Below, piece by piece: positions 43,901-50,452 of a stretch of DNA of 64,000 nt. The DNA is from Ardenticatenales bacterium (lineage in GTDB: Bacteria > Chloroflexota > Anaerolineae > Promineifilales > Promineifilaceae), in the NCBI GenBank assembly GCA_020634575.1, contig JACKBM010000013.1, positions 1 through 64,000 on the forward strand. The letters run 5' to 3'. Position numbers and translations under genes: made by a program. Below the pieces are notes generated by a model that searched no databases, was not told the DNA's origin, and saw only the letters and a list, made by a program, of their open reading frames with translations. Within the stretch, counting starts at the first letter, position 1. Every line of letters begins with the position of its first letter.

Positions 43901-44761
43901 CGTAAAGCCGGCTGCGCCGTCGTTTAACCAGACCTGGTTGGCGCCATTGTTCTGGTTGACGGCCAGCGCATCGATATCGCCGTCAGCATCCAGGTCAGCC
44001 AGGGCCAGGCCATAGGTTTCATTTTGACCCAGCGTCTGGCCACTGTCGCTAAAGGTCGCGTTGCCATCGTTGAGCCAGACTGTGTGGCCCCAGGGATCGA
44101 AGTTGTTGGCCAGGAAGATATCAAGGTCGTTGTCACCATCCAGGTCGGCCAGACCGACGTCGTTGGATCGATGGAGATTCAGATTCTGGCCGGCCAGGAA
44201 AGTGCCGGGCTGACCACTTTGGGCGCCACCCTGGTTAATCCAGATGCTATTCCACTGCACCGGTCCACTTGTGGCCGTCACCGCGTCCTGGTCGCCATCT
44301 CCATCCAGGTCACCCAGGGCGATGCGGCGCACGGTGCCGTTGCTAAACAGCTGACCGCTATCGGTGAAGGCGCCCGTGCCATCGTTGAACCAGACGGTAT
44401 TGCCGCCGCTGTCACCGAAGAAGATATCGAGATCGGTGTCGCCGTCCAGATCGCCGAGGGCGACGCTGTAGGTGAAACGGCTGCCAAACGATTGGTCAAA
44501 GCTGAACTGACCGGCGCCATCGTTGCGCCAGAGCTGGCTGGGCTGGCCAAAGCCAAAGCCATTGTTAGCGACGACGGCATCCAGGTCGCCATCGCCATCC
44601 ACATCCCCCAGGGCCACGTCAAGGCTATCGGCCTCGCCCAGGAGCTGGCCGCTGTCGGTGAAGGTAACGCCGCCGGCGGCATTGGAGTTGAAGCTGAGCA
44701 GACTGAGCGTGAGGAGCAGATAGAGAACGGTGAGCAGAAGTAACAGGCGCGCAGGTTTCAT
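40910..44761 (-). CDS. large secreted FG-GAP/VCBS and beta-propeller protein
   Basis: A 1283-residue exported protein. ATG 44761 starts a clear signal peptide (ARLLLLLTVLYLLLTLSLL). Residues about 30-370 contain six or seven FG-GAP/VCBS repeats of the form ALGDLDGDGDxDAxVxN...VWLNDGAGxFT, with Asp-rich loops that should bind calcium. A Thr/Pro linker (TPTPTATVPLPTPAP) leads to a long propeller-like region of about 650 residues with repeats resembling sialidase/exo-alpha repeats (LRYARETGGNW, LYYARQTATGW, IWFAYEDESGW). Near the C-terminus HRVYLPIVVGP resembles the YLPIV/L motif common in exported proteins of this phylum. It is likely an adhesive surface protein; no catalytic site is visible. 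It is convergent with the RHS gene. Confidence 0.83.
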   Translation of the reverse strand: MKPARLLLLLTVLYLLLTLSLLSFNSNAAGGVTFTDSGQLLGEADSLDVALGDVDGDGDLDAVVANNGFGFGQPSQLWRNDGAGQFSFDQSFGSRFTYSVALGDLDGDTDLDIFFGDSGGNTVWFNDGTGAFTDSGQLFSNGTVRRIALGDLDGDGDQDAVTATSGPVQWNSIWINQGGAQSGQPGTFLAGQNLNLHRSNDVGLADLDGDNDLDIFLANNFDPWGHTVWLNDGNATFSDSGQTLGQNETYGLALADLDADGDIDALAVNQNNGANQVWLNDGAAGFTAGSSFGTGYNLDLADLDNDGDQDAFIVTDGANQVWLNDGAGSFTTTGQQLGSARSFAVALGDLDGDGDRDAFVANGAVIPGGGEANRVWLNGSGGGVTPTPTATVPLPTPAPAGQTGWQIERVRNFGPDDAQTLLVQDPAGRPLLAYLDSAQTYFSFWNGLNWASARGDNQPRDEYAARLYSLYALPEGGFDVLAGFEFVGSRGGGSFFFNLYWDGERVQRSPLGLNLSDITAVRHVTPLRAPLLRQFVYTRPDEVAYGRSDTLVRTIIDAGASDPRDLDLERDSAGDLYVSYVSAGAQDELRYARETGGNWTVQVVAAAGAIQHAQLLLDSQARPHLVYYRPDQNTIEHLRLDGASWTTLPAPAPVAGLTKMVAALDSQDELHLALLAPDNGAPALFYGPPAGSAWTPGVVVTGDAIGYTNLGFTITPDDVLQLTWQAGSDQDIYLARYQAAWGFTVADSNPAAALPSLYTAPGNDRVHLSYQPAPLNPLQYAAFDGAWLSETIGAAGGSFAQSSLRRDGLGLAHVSFYEPGNRDLYYARQTATGWQVELVDSAGDVGRHNELYFSNQGAVIAYWDATNQQIKMAQQVGGAWQLSANTLAPSLDAASGALSGGWAGGNEYFVTYFDGLNEDLRLAHWAGGWQSDVVLAGQNAAMGRLNSLEIISGGYFAAVAYVNDDDDTIWFAYEDESGWHHQPAAAAPGRVNSLHLELGLGSPLHPRIAFATGGADDALYLAALVDGQWQLETIRGATPPFIGDVALALSTNNGGGTSRPLVAFVDNLDGLQLAYRASPLTELPPYNPLNPAQDTDDDNGYDNRIPFGWCLEINQTRGEAPSIPAPLDGDFATFARLTPLFDTSPTGHELAQLYRQHAMEMGALALADTDLLWDSYRSLQQFMPGLTAFVEGRGDTISLTQPMLADALDIWQRLAAAGSPELAAAIQQKLTETNNLQAYAGMTFDDWAISLGVTPPHHRVYLPIVVGPVVAAPPVADTPRREE

Positions 44762-44887
44762 GGAACACCTCAGGGACGGAGCCGGGTGAAGGGACCGGCC
44801 GGTTGACAAACAGCGATACCGCTACCCTAGCGGGCTGTCGTGTGAAGTGCTGTGTGAAACCTGTTTACACGCCTGGCGAGGGGTAGC

Positions 44888-45245
44888 GGACCCGTCGGGT
44901 AGTGGACCCGTCGGGTAGTGGACCCGTCGGGTGGTGGACCCGTCGGGTAGTGGACCCGTCGGGTAGTGGACCCGTCGGGTAGTGGACCCGTCGGTAGTGG
45001 ACCCGTCGGGTGGTGGACCAAATCGGGTGGTGGACCCGTCGGGTTGGGAGAACCCGTCGGGTAGTGGACCCGTCGGGTGGGGGACCGTCGGGTGGTGGAC
45101 CCGTCGGGTGGTGGACCCGTCGGGTGGTGGACCCGTCGGGTTGGGGGAACCCGTCGGGTTGGGGAGAACCCGTCGGGTGGGGACCCGTCGGGTTGGGGAA
45201 CCCGTCGGGTTGGGGGAACCCGTCGGGTTGGGGGGAACCCGTCGC
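44888..45245. repeat. tandem array of about 22 ACCCGTCGGGT-containing units
   Basis: Units of roughly 15-19 bases (typical form GTGGACCCGTCGGGTA) run head to tail for about 360 bases. The left part has AGTGG/GGTGG spacers and the right part TTGGGGGA-type spacers, so the array has two sub-types. Three units are mutated (near 44992, 45019 and 45084). Each unit contains the near-palindrome ACCCGTCGGGT, the module of the single hairpins elsewhere in the window. It fills most of the gap between the FG-GAP gene and the small membrane protein gene; long frames across it are artefacts of the repeat. Confidence 0.9.
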
Positions 45246-45249
45246 CGTC

Positions 45250-45265
45250 TTGACATCTTCTTGAC
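45250..45265 (+). promoter_or_regulatory. candidate KdpE-type operator, direct TTGAC repeats (copy 1)
   Basis: TTGACATCTTC then TTGACCTGTTT: two TTGAC boxes 11 bp apart at 45250 and 45261, with CTCTTAAC about 30 bases further on. The same arrangement precedes the transporter gene at 50453. OmpR/PhoB-family regulators typically bind such 11-bp direct repeats. Confidence 0.5.
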
Positions 45266-45344
45266 CTGTTTGGCCGGTTTCTTGTCACTCTCTTAACGCT
45301 TTTCCCGTTACACTCAGAAAAAGCCAGCCAAAAAGGAACTGCCT

Positions 45345-45581
45345 ATGAAAGCAAGAACGTATTGGCGCAGCTACTGGCCGCACATCCTGGTGGGCGGCGC
45401 CCTGCTCCTGCTCCTTATCCTGAGTCATCCCCTGCACCTGTCGGTGACTGTGACCATTATCCTCGTGGTGGTTCTCGCTCTTCTGTTCACCGCTATGGCG
45501 CTCTGGAGCTACGCCAATCGGCATGCCGATGGCTCGGAATGGTGGCAGGATGATGACGCCTCCGGTTGGCGCGGCTATTAG
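45345..45581 (+). CDS. small two-helix membrane protein
   Basis: A 78-residue protein with two membrane helices (HILVGGALLLLLILS and LSVTVTIILVVVLALLFTAMALW) and an acidic, Trp-rich C-terminal tail. ATG 45345 is preceded by AAAAAGGAAC. It ends 5 bases before the response-regulator start and is therefore probably co-transcribed with it. The upstream TTGAC direct repeats suggest autoregulation by that regulator. It is too short for KdpA-C; a KdpF-like or sensory accessory role is possible but not shown. Confidence 0.7.
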   Translation: MKARTYWRSYWPHILVGGALLLLLILSHPLHLSVTVTIILVVVLALLFTAMALWSYANRHADGSEWWQDDDASGWRGY

Positions 45582-45586
45582 GTATA

Positions 45587-46321
45587 ATGATGCTGGACGA
45601 GAACATTGTGGTGAAGACAGACGACGCGGCCGCGGCGCCGCCAACCAAAGTATTGATAGTGGATGATGAGCAGGCCATTCGGCGCTTCCTGCGCACCTCG
45701 CTCAGCGCCCATGGCTATGAGGTCCACGAGGCGGCCAATGGTGAAGACGCCATCATGCAGGCGATCAACGCCCGGCCGGATCTGATCATTCTCGACCTGG
45801 GGCTGCCCGGCATCGACGGTATCGAAGTGACCCGGCGCATCCGCGAATGGACCCAGACCCCCATCGTCATCCTCTCCGTGCAAAACCAGGATGCCGACAA
45901 AATCCAGGCGCTGGATGCCGGCGCAGACGATTACCTGACCAAGCCATTCAGCGTCGGTGAGCTGACCGCGCGGCTGCGCGTGGCCATGCGCCACGTCCAC
46001 AAGGTCGCGGCGGAGCCAGTCTTTGTCAGCGGCAAGCTGCGCGTCGATCTGACAGCTCGGGTCGTCACCTGTGACGGCGAAGAGTTGCAGCTCACCCCCA
46101 CCGAATACGACCTGTTGCGCGTGCTCATCCGCCACGCCGGTCGCGTCCTGACCCATCAATTGCTGCTCAAAGAGGTGCGCGGCGCCGGCTACCAGACGGA
46201 GACCCACTTGCTACGGGTCCACATGAGCAATCTACGCCGCAAAATCGAGGCAGACCCGGCCAATCCCCAATACATCCTGACCGAACCTGGCGTCGGGTAC
46301 AGGTTGCGGGTGGATGCGTGA
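45587..46321 (+). CDS. KdpE-like response regulator (OmpR/PhoB family)
   Basis: A 244-residue two-domain regulator. The receiver domain (about 20-135) has the acidic pocket D26-D27, phospho-acceptor D70 in LIILDLGLPG, and K119 in DDYLTKPFS. The C-terminal winged helix shows LQLTPTEYDLLRVLIRHAGRVLTHQLLL and THLLRVHMSNLRRKIEADP with ILTEPGVGYRL, the pattern of KdpE-type regulators. Two ATGs (45587, 45590) are possible starts; the first is used here. The KdpD-like kinase encoded at 47081-49723 is the likely partner. The kinase gene is convergent and separated by a toxin-antitoxin pair. No kdpFABC genes are visible, so the target is probably the KimA-like transporter. Confidence 0.87.
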   Translation: MMLDENIVVKTDDAAAAPPTKVLIVDDEQAIRRFLRTSLSAHGYEVHEAANGEDAIMQAINARPDLIILDLGLPGIDGIEVTRRIREWTQTPIVILSVQNQDADKIQALDAGADDYLTKPFSVGELTARLRVAMRHVHKVAAEPVFVSGKLRVDLTARVVTCDGEELQLTPTEYDLLRVLIRHAGRVLTHQLLLKEVRGAGYQTETHLLRVHMSNLRRKIEADPANPQYILTEPGVGYRLRVDA

Positions 46322-46378
46322 AATTGTCAGGATGACTATAAGAATACCAGGGCAACTCTCTCTGTCATTGGACAACAC

Positions 46379-46408
46379 TTGACATCAGCCGCGTGAAGGG
46401 TGTACCAT
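46379..46408 (+). promoter_or_regulatory. candidate sigma-70-type promoter of the toxin-antitoxin operon
   Basis: TTGACA at 46379-46384 and TACCAT at 46403-46408 with an 18-base spacer, 33 bases upstream of the toxin start. Confidence 0.45.
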
Positions 46409-46424
46409 TTGTACAATAGTACAA
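46409..46424. promoter_or_regulatory. palindromic operator of the toxin-antitoxin operon
   Basis: TTGTAC and GTACAA form a perfect inverted repeat with a four-base spacer. It directly abuts the candidate -10 box, the expected site for autorepression by a toxin-antitoxin complex. Confidence 0.55.
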
Positions 46425-46440
46425 TCAGGGGGCGTTAGTC

Positions 46441-46836
46441 GTGTCGAATGTCGTCGTGGATGCATCAGTTCTTATCGCAGTCATCACAAACGAGCCGGAT
46501 CGGGATCGATTAATTGAGCTAACATTGGGCACAACGTTAATTGCCCCACACTCTGTGCACTGGGAAATTGGCAACGCTTTCTCAGCAATGCTAAAGCGAG
46601 ACCGCATCACGCTGTCTCAGGCACAAAACGCTTTGGCTGCATACGAGCAGATCCCAATCCGATATGTTGATATCGAGATAGATCGGGCGCTCGATATCGC
46701 TGACCTATTCAAGATCTATGCCTATGACGCATACTTGATTCGATGCGCCCAAAAATATCAAACAACCCTGTTAACATTGGACAGGCGCCTGATGGCGACA
46801 GCACAAGAAGCTGGTATTCGCGTTGTGGAGATATGA
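46441..46836 (+). CDS. VapC-family PIN-domain toxin
   Basis: A 131-residue PIN-domain ribonuclease. The acidic residues expected for metal binding are present: D7 (VVVDASV), E42 (HWEIGNAF), D96 (YAYDAYLI) and D114 (LLTLDRRL). VapC toxins cleave tRNA or rRNA and are blocked by the cognate antitoxin. The GTG at 46441 is the only sensible start. The gene precedes its antitoxin, the reverse of the common vapBC order, and the two overlap by four bases. Base composition is clearly more AT-rich than the neighbours, suggesting horizontal acquisition between the kdpE- and kdpD-like genes. Confidence 0.85.
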   Translation: MSNVVVDASVLIAVITNEPDRDRLIELTLGTTLIAPHSVHWEIGNAFSAMLKRDRITLSQAQNALAAYEQIPIRYVDIEIDRALDIADLFKIYAYDAYLIRCAQKYQTTLLTLDRRLMATAQEAGIRVVEI

Positions 46837-47063
46837 GAATGGCAAGGGAATATACTTATTCAGAAGCGCGTCAGAAATTGGCTTCCTTGCTAGAACGAGC
46901 CTTGAAAGAGGGGGAAGTCACCATTAGAAGAAAGGATGGGCAGGCCTTTGTCATCCAACCAGCGGCGACGATCGGGTCGCCCCTGGATGTGCCTGGCATC
47001 GATGTTGGGTTGAGCCGAGAGGAAATCATCGACTTCATTCAGGAAGGGCGGCGTTATCAGTAG
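46833..47063 (+). CDS. Phd/YefM-like antitoxin
   Basis: A 76-residue small protein. ATG 46833 overlaps the toxin stop (ATGA); a second ATG at 46839 is also possible. The N-terminal half REYTYSEARQKLASLLERALKEGEVTIRRKDGQ follows the Phd/YefM pattern, in which a beta-hairpin and helices form the DNA-binding dimer. The C-terminal segment SREEIIDFIQEGRRY would wrap the toxin. It should neutralise the adjacent PIN toxin and repress the operon through the palindrome at 46409-46424. Confidence 0.78.
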   Translation: MRMAREYTYSEARQKLASLLERALKEGEVTIRRKDGQAFVIQPAATIGSPLDVPGIDVGLSREEIIDFIQEGRRYQ

Positions 47064-47080
47064 GCCCTATGCTGTAAGCA

Positions 47081-49723
47081 TCAGGCATCCACTGGCAAAT
47101 CGACCTGGGCAACCGGCATGGTGAAGCTGAAGACGGCGCCGCCATCCGGCCGGTTCTCGGCCTGAATCTGGCCGCCATGCGCCTCCACAATCCCCCGGGC
47201 AATTGACAAACCCAGCCCGGTACCGCCGCTGCTGCTGCCATCCAACCGGAAAAACTTGTTGAAAATATGGGGCAGATCCGCCTCCGGCAGACCCGGCCCG
47301 CGATCCTTCACGGCCAGCACCACCTCCGAACCGGCCAACGTCGCCTCGATCTCAATCGGTTCGTCTGGGGGAGCGTATTTGACGACGTTGTCAATGAGGT
47401 TGAGCAACGCCTGCACCATGAGCGTCAGGTCGATATTGACCGGCGGCAAGTCAAATGGGATCTGGCGCTGCACCGTGTAGCCCTGCAGCCGGTTACGCAT
47501 CTGGGCCAGGGTCGCGCCGACCAGCTCCTGGACATCGTAGGGTTGGCAAACCACCTTCATCGCACCAGATTCCAGCCGGGTCATGTCCAGCAAGTTGCCA
47601 ACCAGGCGATTGAGGCGCAGCGCTTCATCAAAGGCGGTCAGCGCCAGCTCACGGCGGGCGGCGGCGCTGAGCAGGGCCTCATCGTCCAGCAGGCTGCTGA
47701 GGGCGCCGGTGATGGTCGCCAGCGGTGTGCGCAGATCGTGGGAGATGGAATTGAGCAGGGTTGTTTGCAGCTTCTCGGTCTCCTCCAGCAGGCGAGTGCG
47801 CCGAGCCTGTTCGGCCAGCTGGGCATTTTCCAGGGCCAGGGCGACCTGGTTGGCGAAGGAGGCCAGGAAGCGGCGCTGTTCCGCGGTCAGGCGAGGATAA
47901 TAATCCGCCGGCAGAGCCACCGCCAGAACACCGATTGTCTCACCGCTGGTTTGCAGCGGCAGATAGTAGCCGTTGGCCTCAGCGTGGGTGTCGGTATGTT
48001 TACCGGCCGGTCCCCCATGTTGCCAGACCCAGTCCGCCACCCCCAACTCAGCCGGCGCGGCGTAGAAGTCGGGACTGCTGGCCTGGATACGCAGGGCGCC
48101 ATCGTCACCGGCCGGTAGCAGCAACGCCGCGGGGCTGTTAAAGGCATTACCCACCTGCACCACCACCGCCTGCGCAATCTCCGGCAGGCCAGCCGCCGCC
48201 GCCAGGCTCTGGCTCAGTTCAAAAAGAACGGCGGTCTGCGCCTCGCGCCGCCGGGCCGCCACCGCCTCGCGCCGGGCCCGCGTCGCCAGGGTGCTGATCA
48301 CCAGCCCCATTGCCAGCAAGCCGGCGAAGGTCAGCAAATACTCCGCGTCCGCCACCCCCAGCTCGTAATAGGGCGGCACAAACATAAAATCAAAGACCAG
48401 CACACTGGACAACGAGACCAGAAACGCCGCCCGCCGCCCCAGCCAGATCGCCGTCAACATCACGACGACCAGGTAAAGCATCACCAGATTGGTCGGATTG
48501 ACCGAGGCCCGCAGCGGCAACCCGACGAGAGTCGCCAGCAAGACCAACAGAAGCCCGACCAGATAACCGCGCCAGGCCATGGGACGGCGTTCGATGACCC
48601 GGGTAAGAGGTGGCGCCGCTACCGTCGTTTCACCACTGATGACGTAGACATCCAGCCCCTGGCTGCGCGCCAGGATCTGGTCGATGATGGAGCCACGCCG
48701 CCAGTCGCGCCAGCGGGGTCGCAGGGGTTTACCGGCCACAATCTTGGTGACGTTGCGGCTGCGGGCAAAATCGACCAGCGTGGCCGCCACATTGGGACCG
48801 GTGAGCCGCACCGAACGGGCGCCCAGTGCTTCGGCCAGCTGCAAGGTGGCCGCCACTCGGTCAGCATCGTCGGCCGAGAGCGGCCGGGCATCCGGGACCT
48901 CCACGTAGGCGGCGATCCACTCCGCATCCAGCCGGCGGGCCAGCCGGCGCGTCGTGCGCACCAGCCGTTCGCTCAGCGGGCTGGGACCGACGCAGACCAG
49001 CAGCCGGTCCCCGGCCGGCCAGGGGCCGGAGATGGCGTGTGCCTGCATGTAGGCGCGCATCTGCTCGTCGACCCGCTCCGCCGCCCGCCGCAGCGCCAGC
49101 TCACGCAGGGCAGTCAGGTTGCCCGGCCGGTAAAATTGGCGCAGGGCCATCTCCGCTTCCGGCGGGATGGGCACCTGCCCGGCCTCAAAACGAGCCAGCA
49201 ACTCGGCCACCGGCAAATCAACCAGCTCGACCTCGTCCGCCTCGTCAAAAATATGGTCCGGCACGGTGGCCTGGACGACGTAGCCGGTGACCCGAGAGAC
49301 AACATCGTTCAGACTTTCCAGGTGCTGGATGTTGACCGTCGCATAGACATCAATGCCGCTACCCAAAAGCTCAAGGACATCTTGATAGCGATGGACATGG
49401 CGGCAGCCGGGCGCATTGAGATGAGCAAGGTCATCGACGAGGACAAGGTCAGGGTGGAGGCGGCGGATGGCGTCAGTGTCGATTTCCGGCCGGTTCGCCC
49501 CTCCCGCCATACTCAGGGCATCAAACTCAGCCAGGAGCGCTTCAGTCGCCGGCGCCCCATGGCTCTCAACCTGCCCCACCACCACGGCCACACCCTCGGC
49601 CAGCCGCTGCCGGGCTGCCAGCAACATGGCATATGTCTTACCGACACCGGTGGCATAACCAAGAAAGATCTTCAGCCGGCCGCGCCGGCCGGGGGTGGAT
49701 TGGCTGTCTGCAGGATCGCTCAT
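47081..49723 (-). CDS. KdpD-like sensor histidine kinase
   Basis: An 880-residue kinase with the full KdpD layout. The N-terminal KdpD domain has the P-loop G22YATGVGKT30 and LVLVDDLAHLNAPG. A universal-stress-like domain follows (about 240-370), then DUF4118 with four membrane helices (about 395-500), a GAF domain (about 520-640), the H-box SISHDLRTPLATITG near residue 657, and HATPase boxes NLIDNVVKYA, DRGPGLP and GGTGLGLSIARGIVEAHGG. KdpD senses potassium and ionic stress and phosphorylates KdpE. It faces the KdpE-like gene but is separated from it by the toxin-antitoxin pair, so the two-component genes are split and convergent here. Confidence 0.9.
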   Translation of the reverse strand: MSDPADSQSTPGRRGRLKIFLGYATGVGKTYAMLLAARQRLAEGVAVVVGQVESHGAPATEALLAEFDALSMAGGANRPEIDTDAIRRLHPDLVLVDDLAHLNAPGCRHVHRYQDVLELLGSGIDVYATVNIQHLESLNDVVSRVTGYVVQATVPDHIFDEADEVELVDLPVAELLARFEAGQVPIPPEAEMALRQFYRPGNLTALRELALRRAAERVDEQMRAYMQAHAISGPWPAGDRLLVCVGPSPLSERLVRTTRRLARRLDAEWIAAYVEVPDARPLSADDADRVAATLQLAEALGARSVRLTGPNVAATLVDFARSRNVTKIVAGKPLRPRWRDWRRGSIIDQILARSQGLDVYVISGETTVAAPPLTRVIERRPMAWRGYLVGLLLVLLATLVGLPLRASVNPTNLVMLYLVVVMLTAIWLGRRAAFLVSLSSVLVFDFMFVPPYYELGVADAEYLLTFAGLLAMGLVISTLATRARREAVAARRREAQTAVLFELSQSLAAAAGLPEIAQAVVVQVGNAFNSPAALLLPAGDDGALRIQASSPDFYAAPAELGVADWVWQHGGPAGKHTDTHAEANGYYLPLQTSGETIGVLAVALPADYYPRLTAEQRRFLASFANQVALALENAQLAEQARRTRLLEETEKLQTTLLNSISHDLRTPLATITGALSSLLDDEALLSAAARRELALTAFDEALRLNRLVGNLLDMTRLESGAMKVVCQPYDVQELVGATLAQMRNRLQGYTVQRQIPFDLPPVNIDLTLMVQALLNLIDNVVKYAPPDEPIEIEATLAGSEVVLAVKDRGPGLPEADLPHIFNKFFRLDGSSSGGTGLGLSIARGIVEAHGGQIQAENRPDGGAVFSFTMPVAQVDLPVDA

Positions 49724-49884
49724 CAGGGTCTATTATGCCTGGGTTTGGGGTTGCGTGCTGGTTCGCACTTGTTCGCACTCGTTCTGGGGCTCTGCCCCAG
49801 GTTGTCTCCCCCGGGCGCTCTGCGCCCTACTCTTGCATGCCATCCACACCCCAGGACCAGACACTCTCACTCTAGCTCAGATTC

Positions 49885-50295
49885 TTACCGCATATCCTCA
49901 AGGCGCAAGCTAGCCAGCAGCGCCGCCAACTCCCCTTCAGATTCAGTAAATGTGGCCGAGTTAACAGCCCAAATATCGACGATGATCACCTCGTCCTCCC
50001 GAATAAGATAGACGAGCTGCACTTTAGCCAGATCACCAGTGAAATAGTCCTGAACGATGGCTGGATAATCCCCCTGGCCAATGACCGCTTCCTGGGTGGA
50101 GAGCAAGTGTGAAGGTTGATATTCCAGACCGGCCGGATCCTGCCGCACAATCTCCGCCAGACTCTCCCCGCCGTGCGAGCGCACATAAATTCGAACGATC
50201 ACAGCCTGACTGTCAACAAGGCCGTCACCAGATCTCAGTTCAATCTGGTACAGCTTGTTGGATTTGGGCGGCGGGCTACCCGGCGGGAGGGGCAC
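49885..50295 (-). CDS. hypothetical protein, possibly 5'-truncated
   Basis: A frame of 136 codons ending in ELAALLASLRLEDMR. The middle (SHGGESLAEIVRQDPAGLEYQPSHLLSTQEAVIGQGDYPAIVQDYF, then KVQLVYLIREDEVIIVDIWAVN) has normal coding character and alternates beta strands and helices, resembling the C-terminal domain of exported or lipoprotein-anchored proteins. The first dozen residues (MPLPPGSPPPKSNK, from GTG 50295) are low-complexity and come from GC-rich repeat-like DNA, so the original N-terminus with a signal sequence may be lost. I do not recognise the family. It is divergent from the transporter gene. Confidence 0.5.
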   Translation of the reverse strand: MPLPPGSPPPKSNKLYQIELRSGDGLVDSQAVIVRIYVRSHGGESLAEIVRQDPAGLEYQPSHLLSTQEAVIGQGDYPAIVQDYFTGDLAKVQLVYLIREDEVIIVDIWAVNSATFTESEGELAALLASLRLEDMR

Positions 50296-50329
50296 CCAAC
50301 GGGTTGCGCCCCGACGGCCCTGGCCTCTC

Positions 50330-50345
50330 TTGACATTTTCTTGAC
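50330..50345 (+). promoter_or_regulatory. candidate KdpE-type operator, direct TTGAC repeats (copy 2)
   Basis: TTGACATTTTC followed by TTGACACCGGC: boxes at 50330 and 50341, 11 bp apart, with ATTCTTAAC about 15 bases on. It is nearly identical to the block at 45250 and lies 108 bases before the KimA-like gene. Confidence 0.52.
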
Positions 50346-50452
50346 ACCGGCCCTCCTATTCTTAACTCTTTCTTGATGGAAAAGTTGATACCGTATACAG
50401 GTTGAAAATACCCCATCAGGCGGGTGTTTAGCCTGAGTTGGAGCAAGTTTGC

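Noticed and set aside
44888..45245. CRISPR array
   Set aside because: Units are only 15-19 bases with no unique spacers and no cas genes nearby.
44822..45288. Long Pro/Thr/Gly-rich open frames on both strands over the repeat array
   Set aside because: They translate the ACCCGTCGGGT tandem repeat in several frames at once and lack ribosome sites; the repeat keeps all frames open.
50296..50452. c-di-AMP (ydaO) riboswitch ahead of the KimA-like gene
   Set aside because: The leader is short and I could not find the conserved helices; the TTGAC repeats explain the region better.
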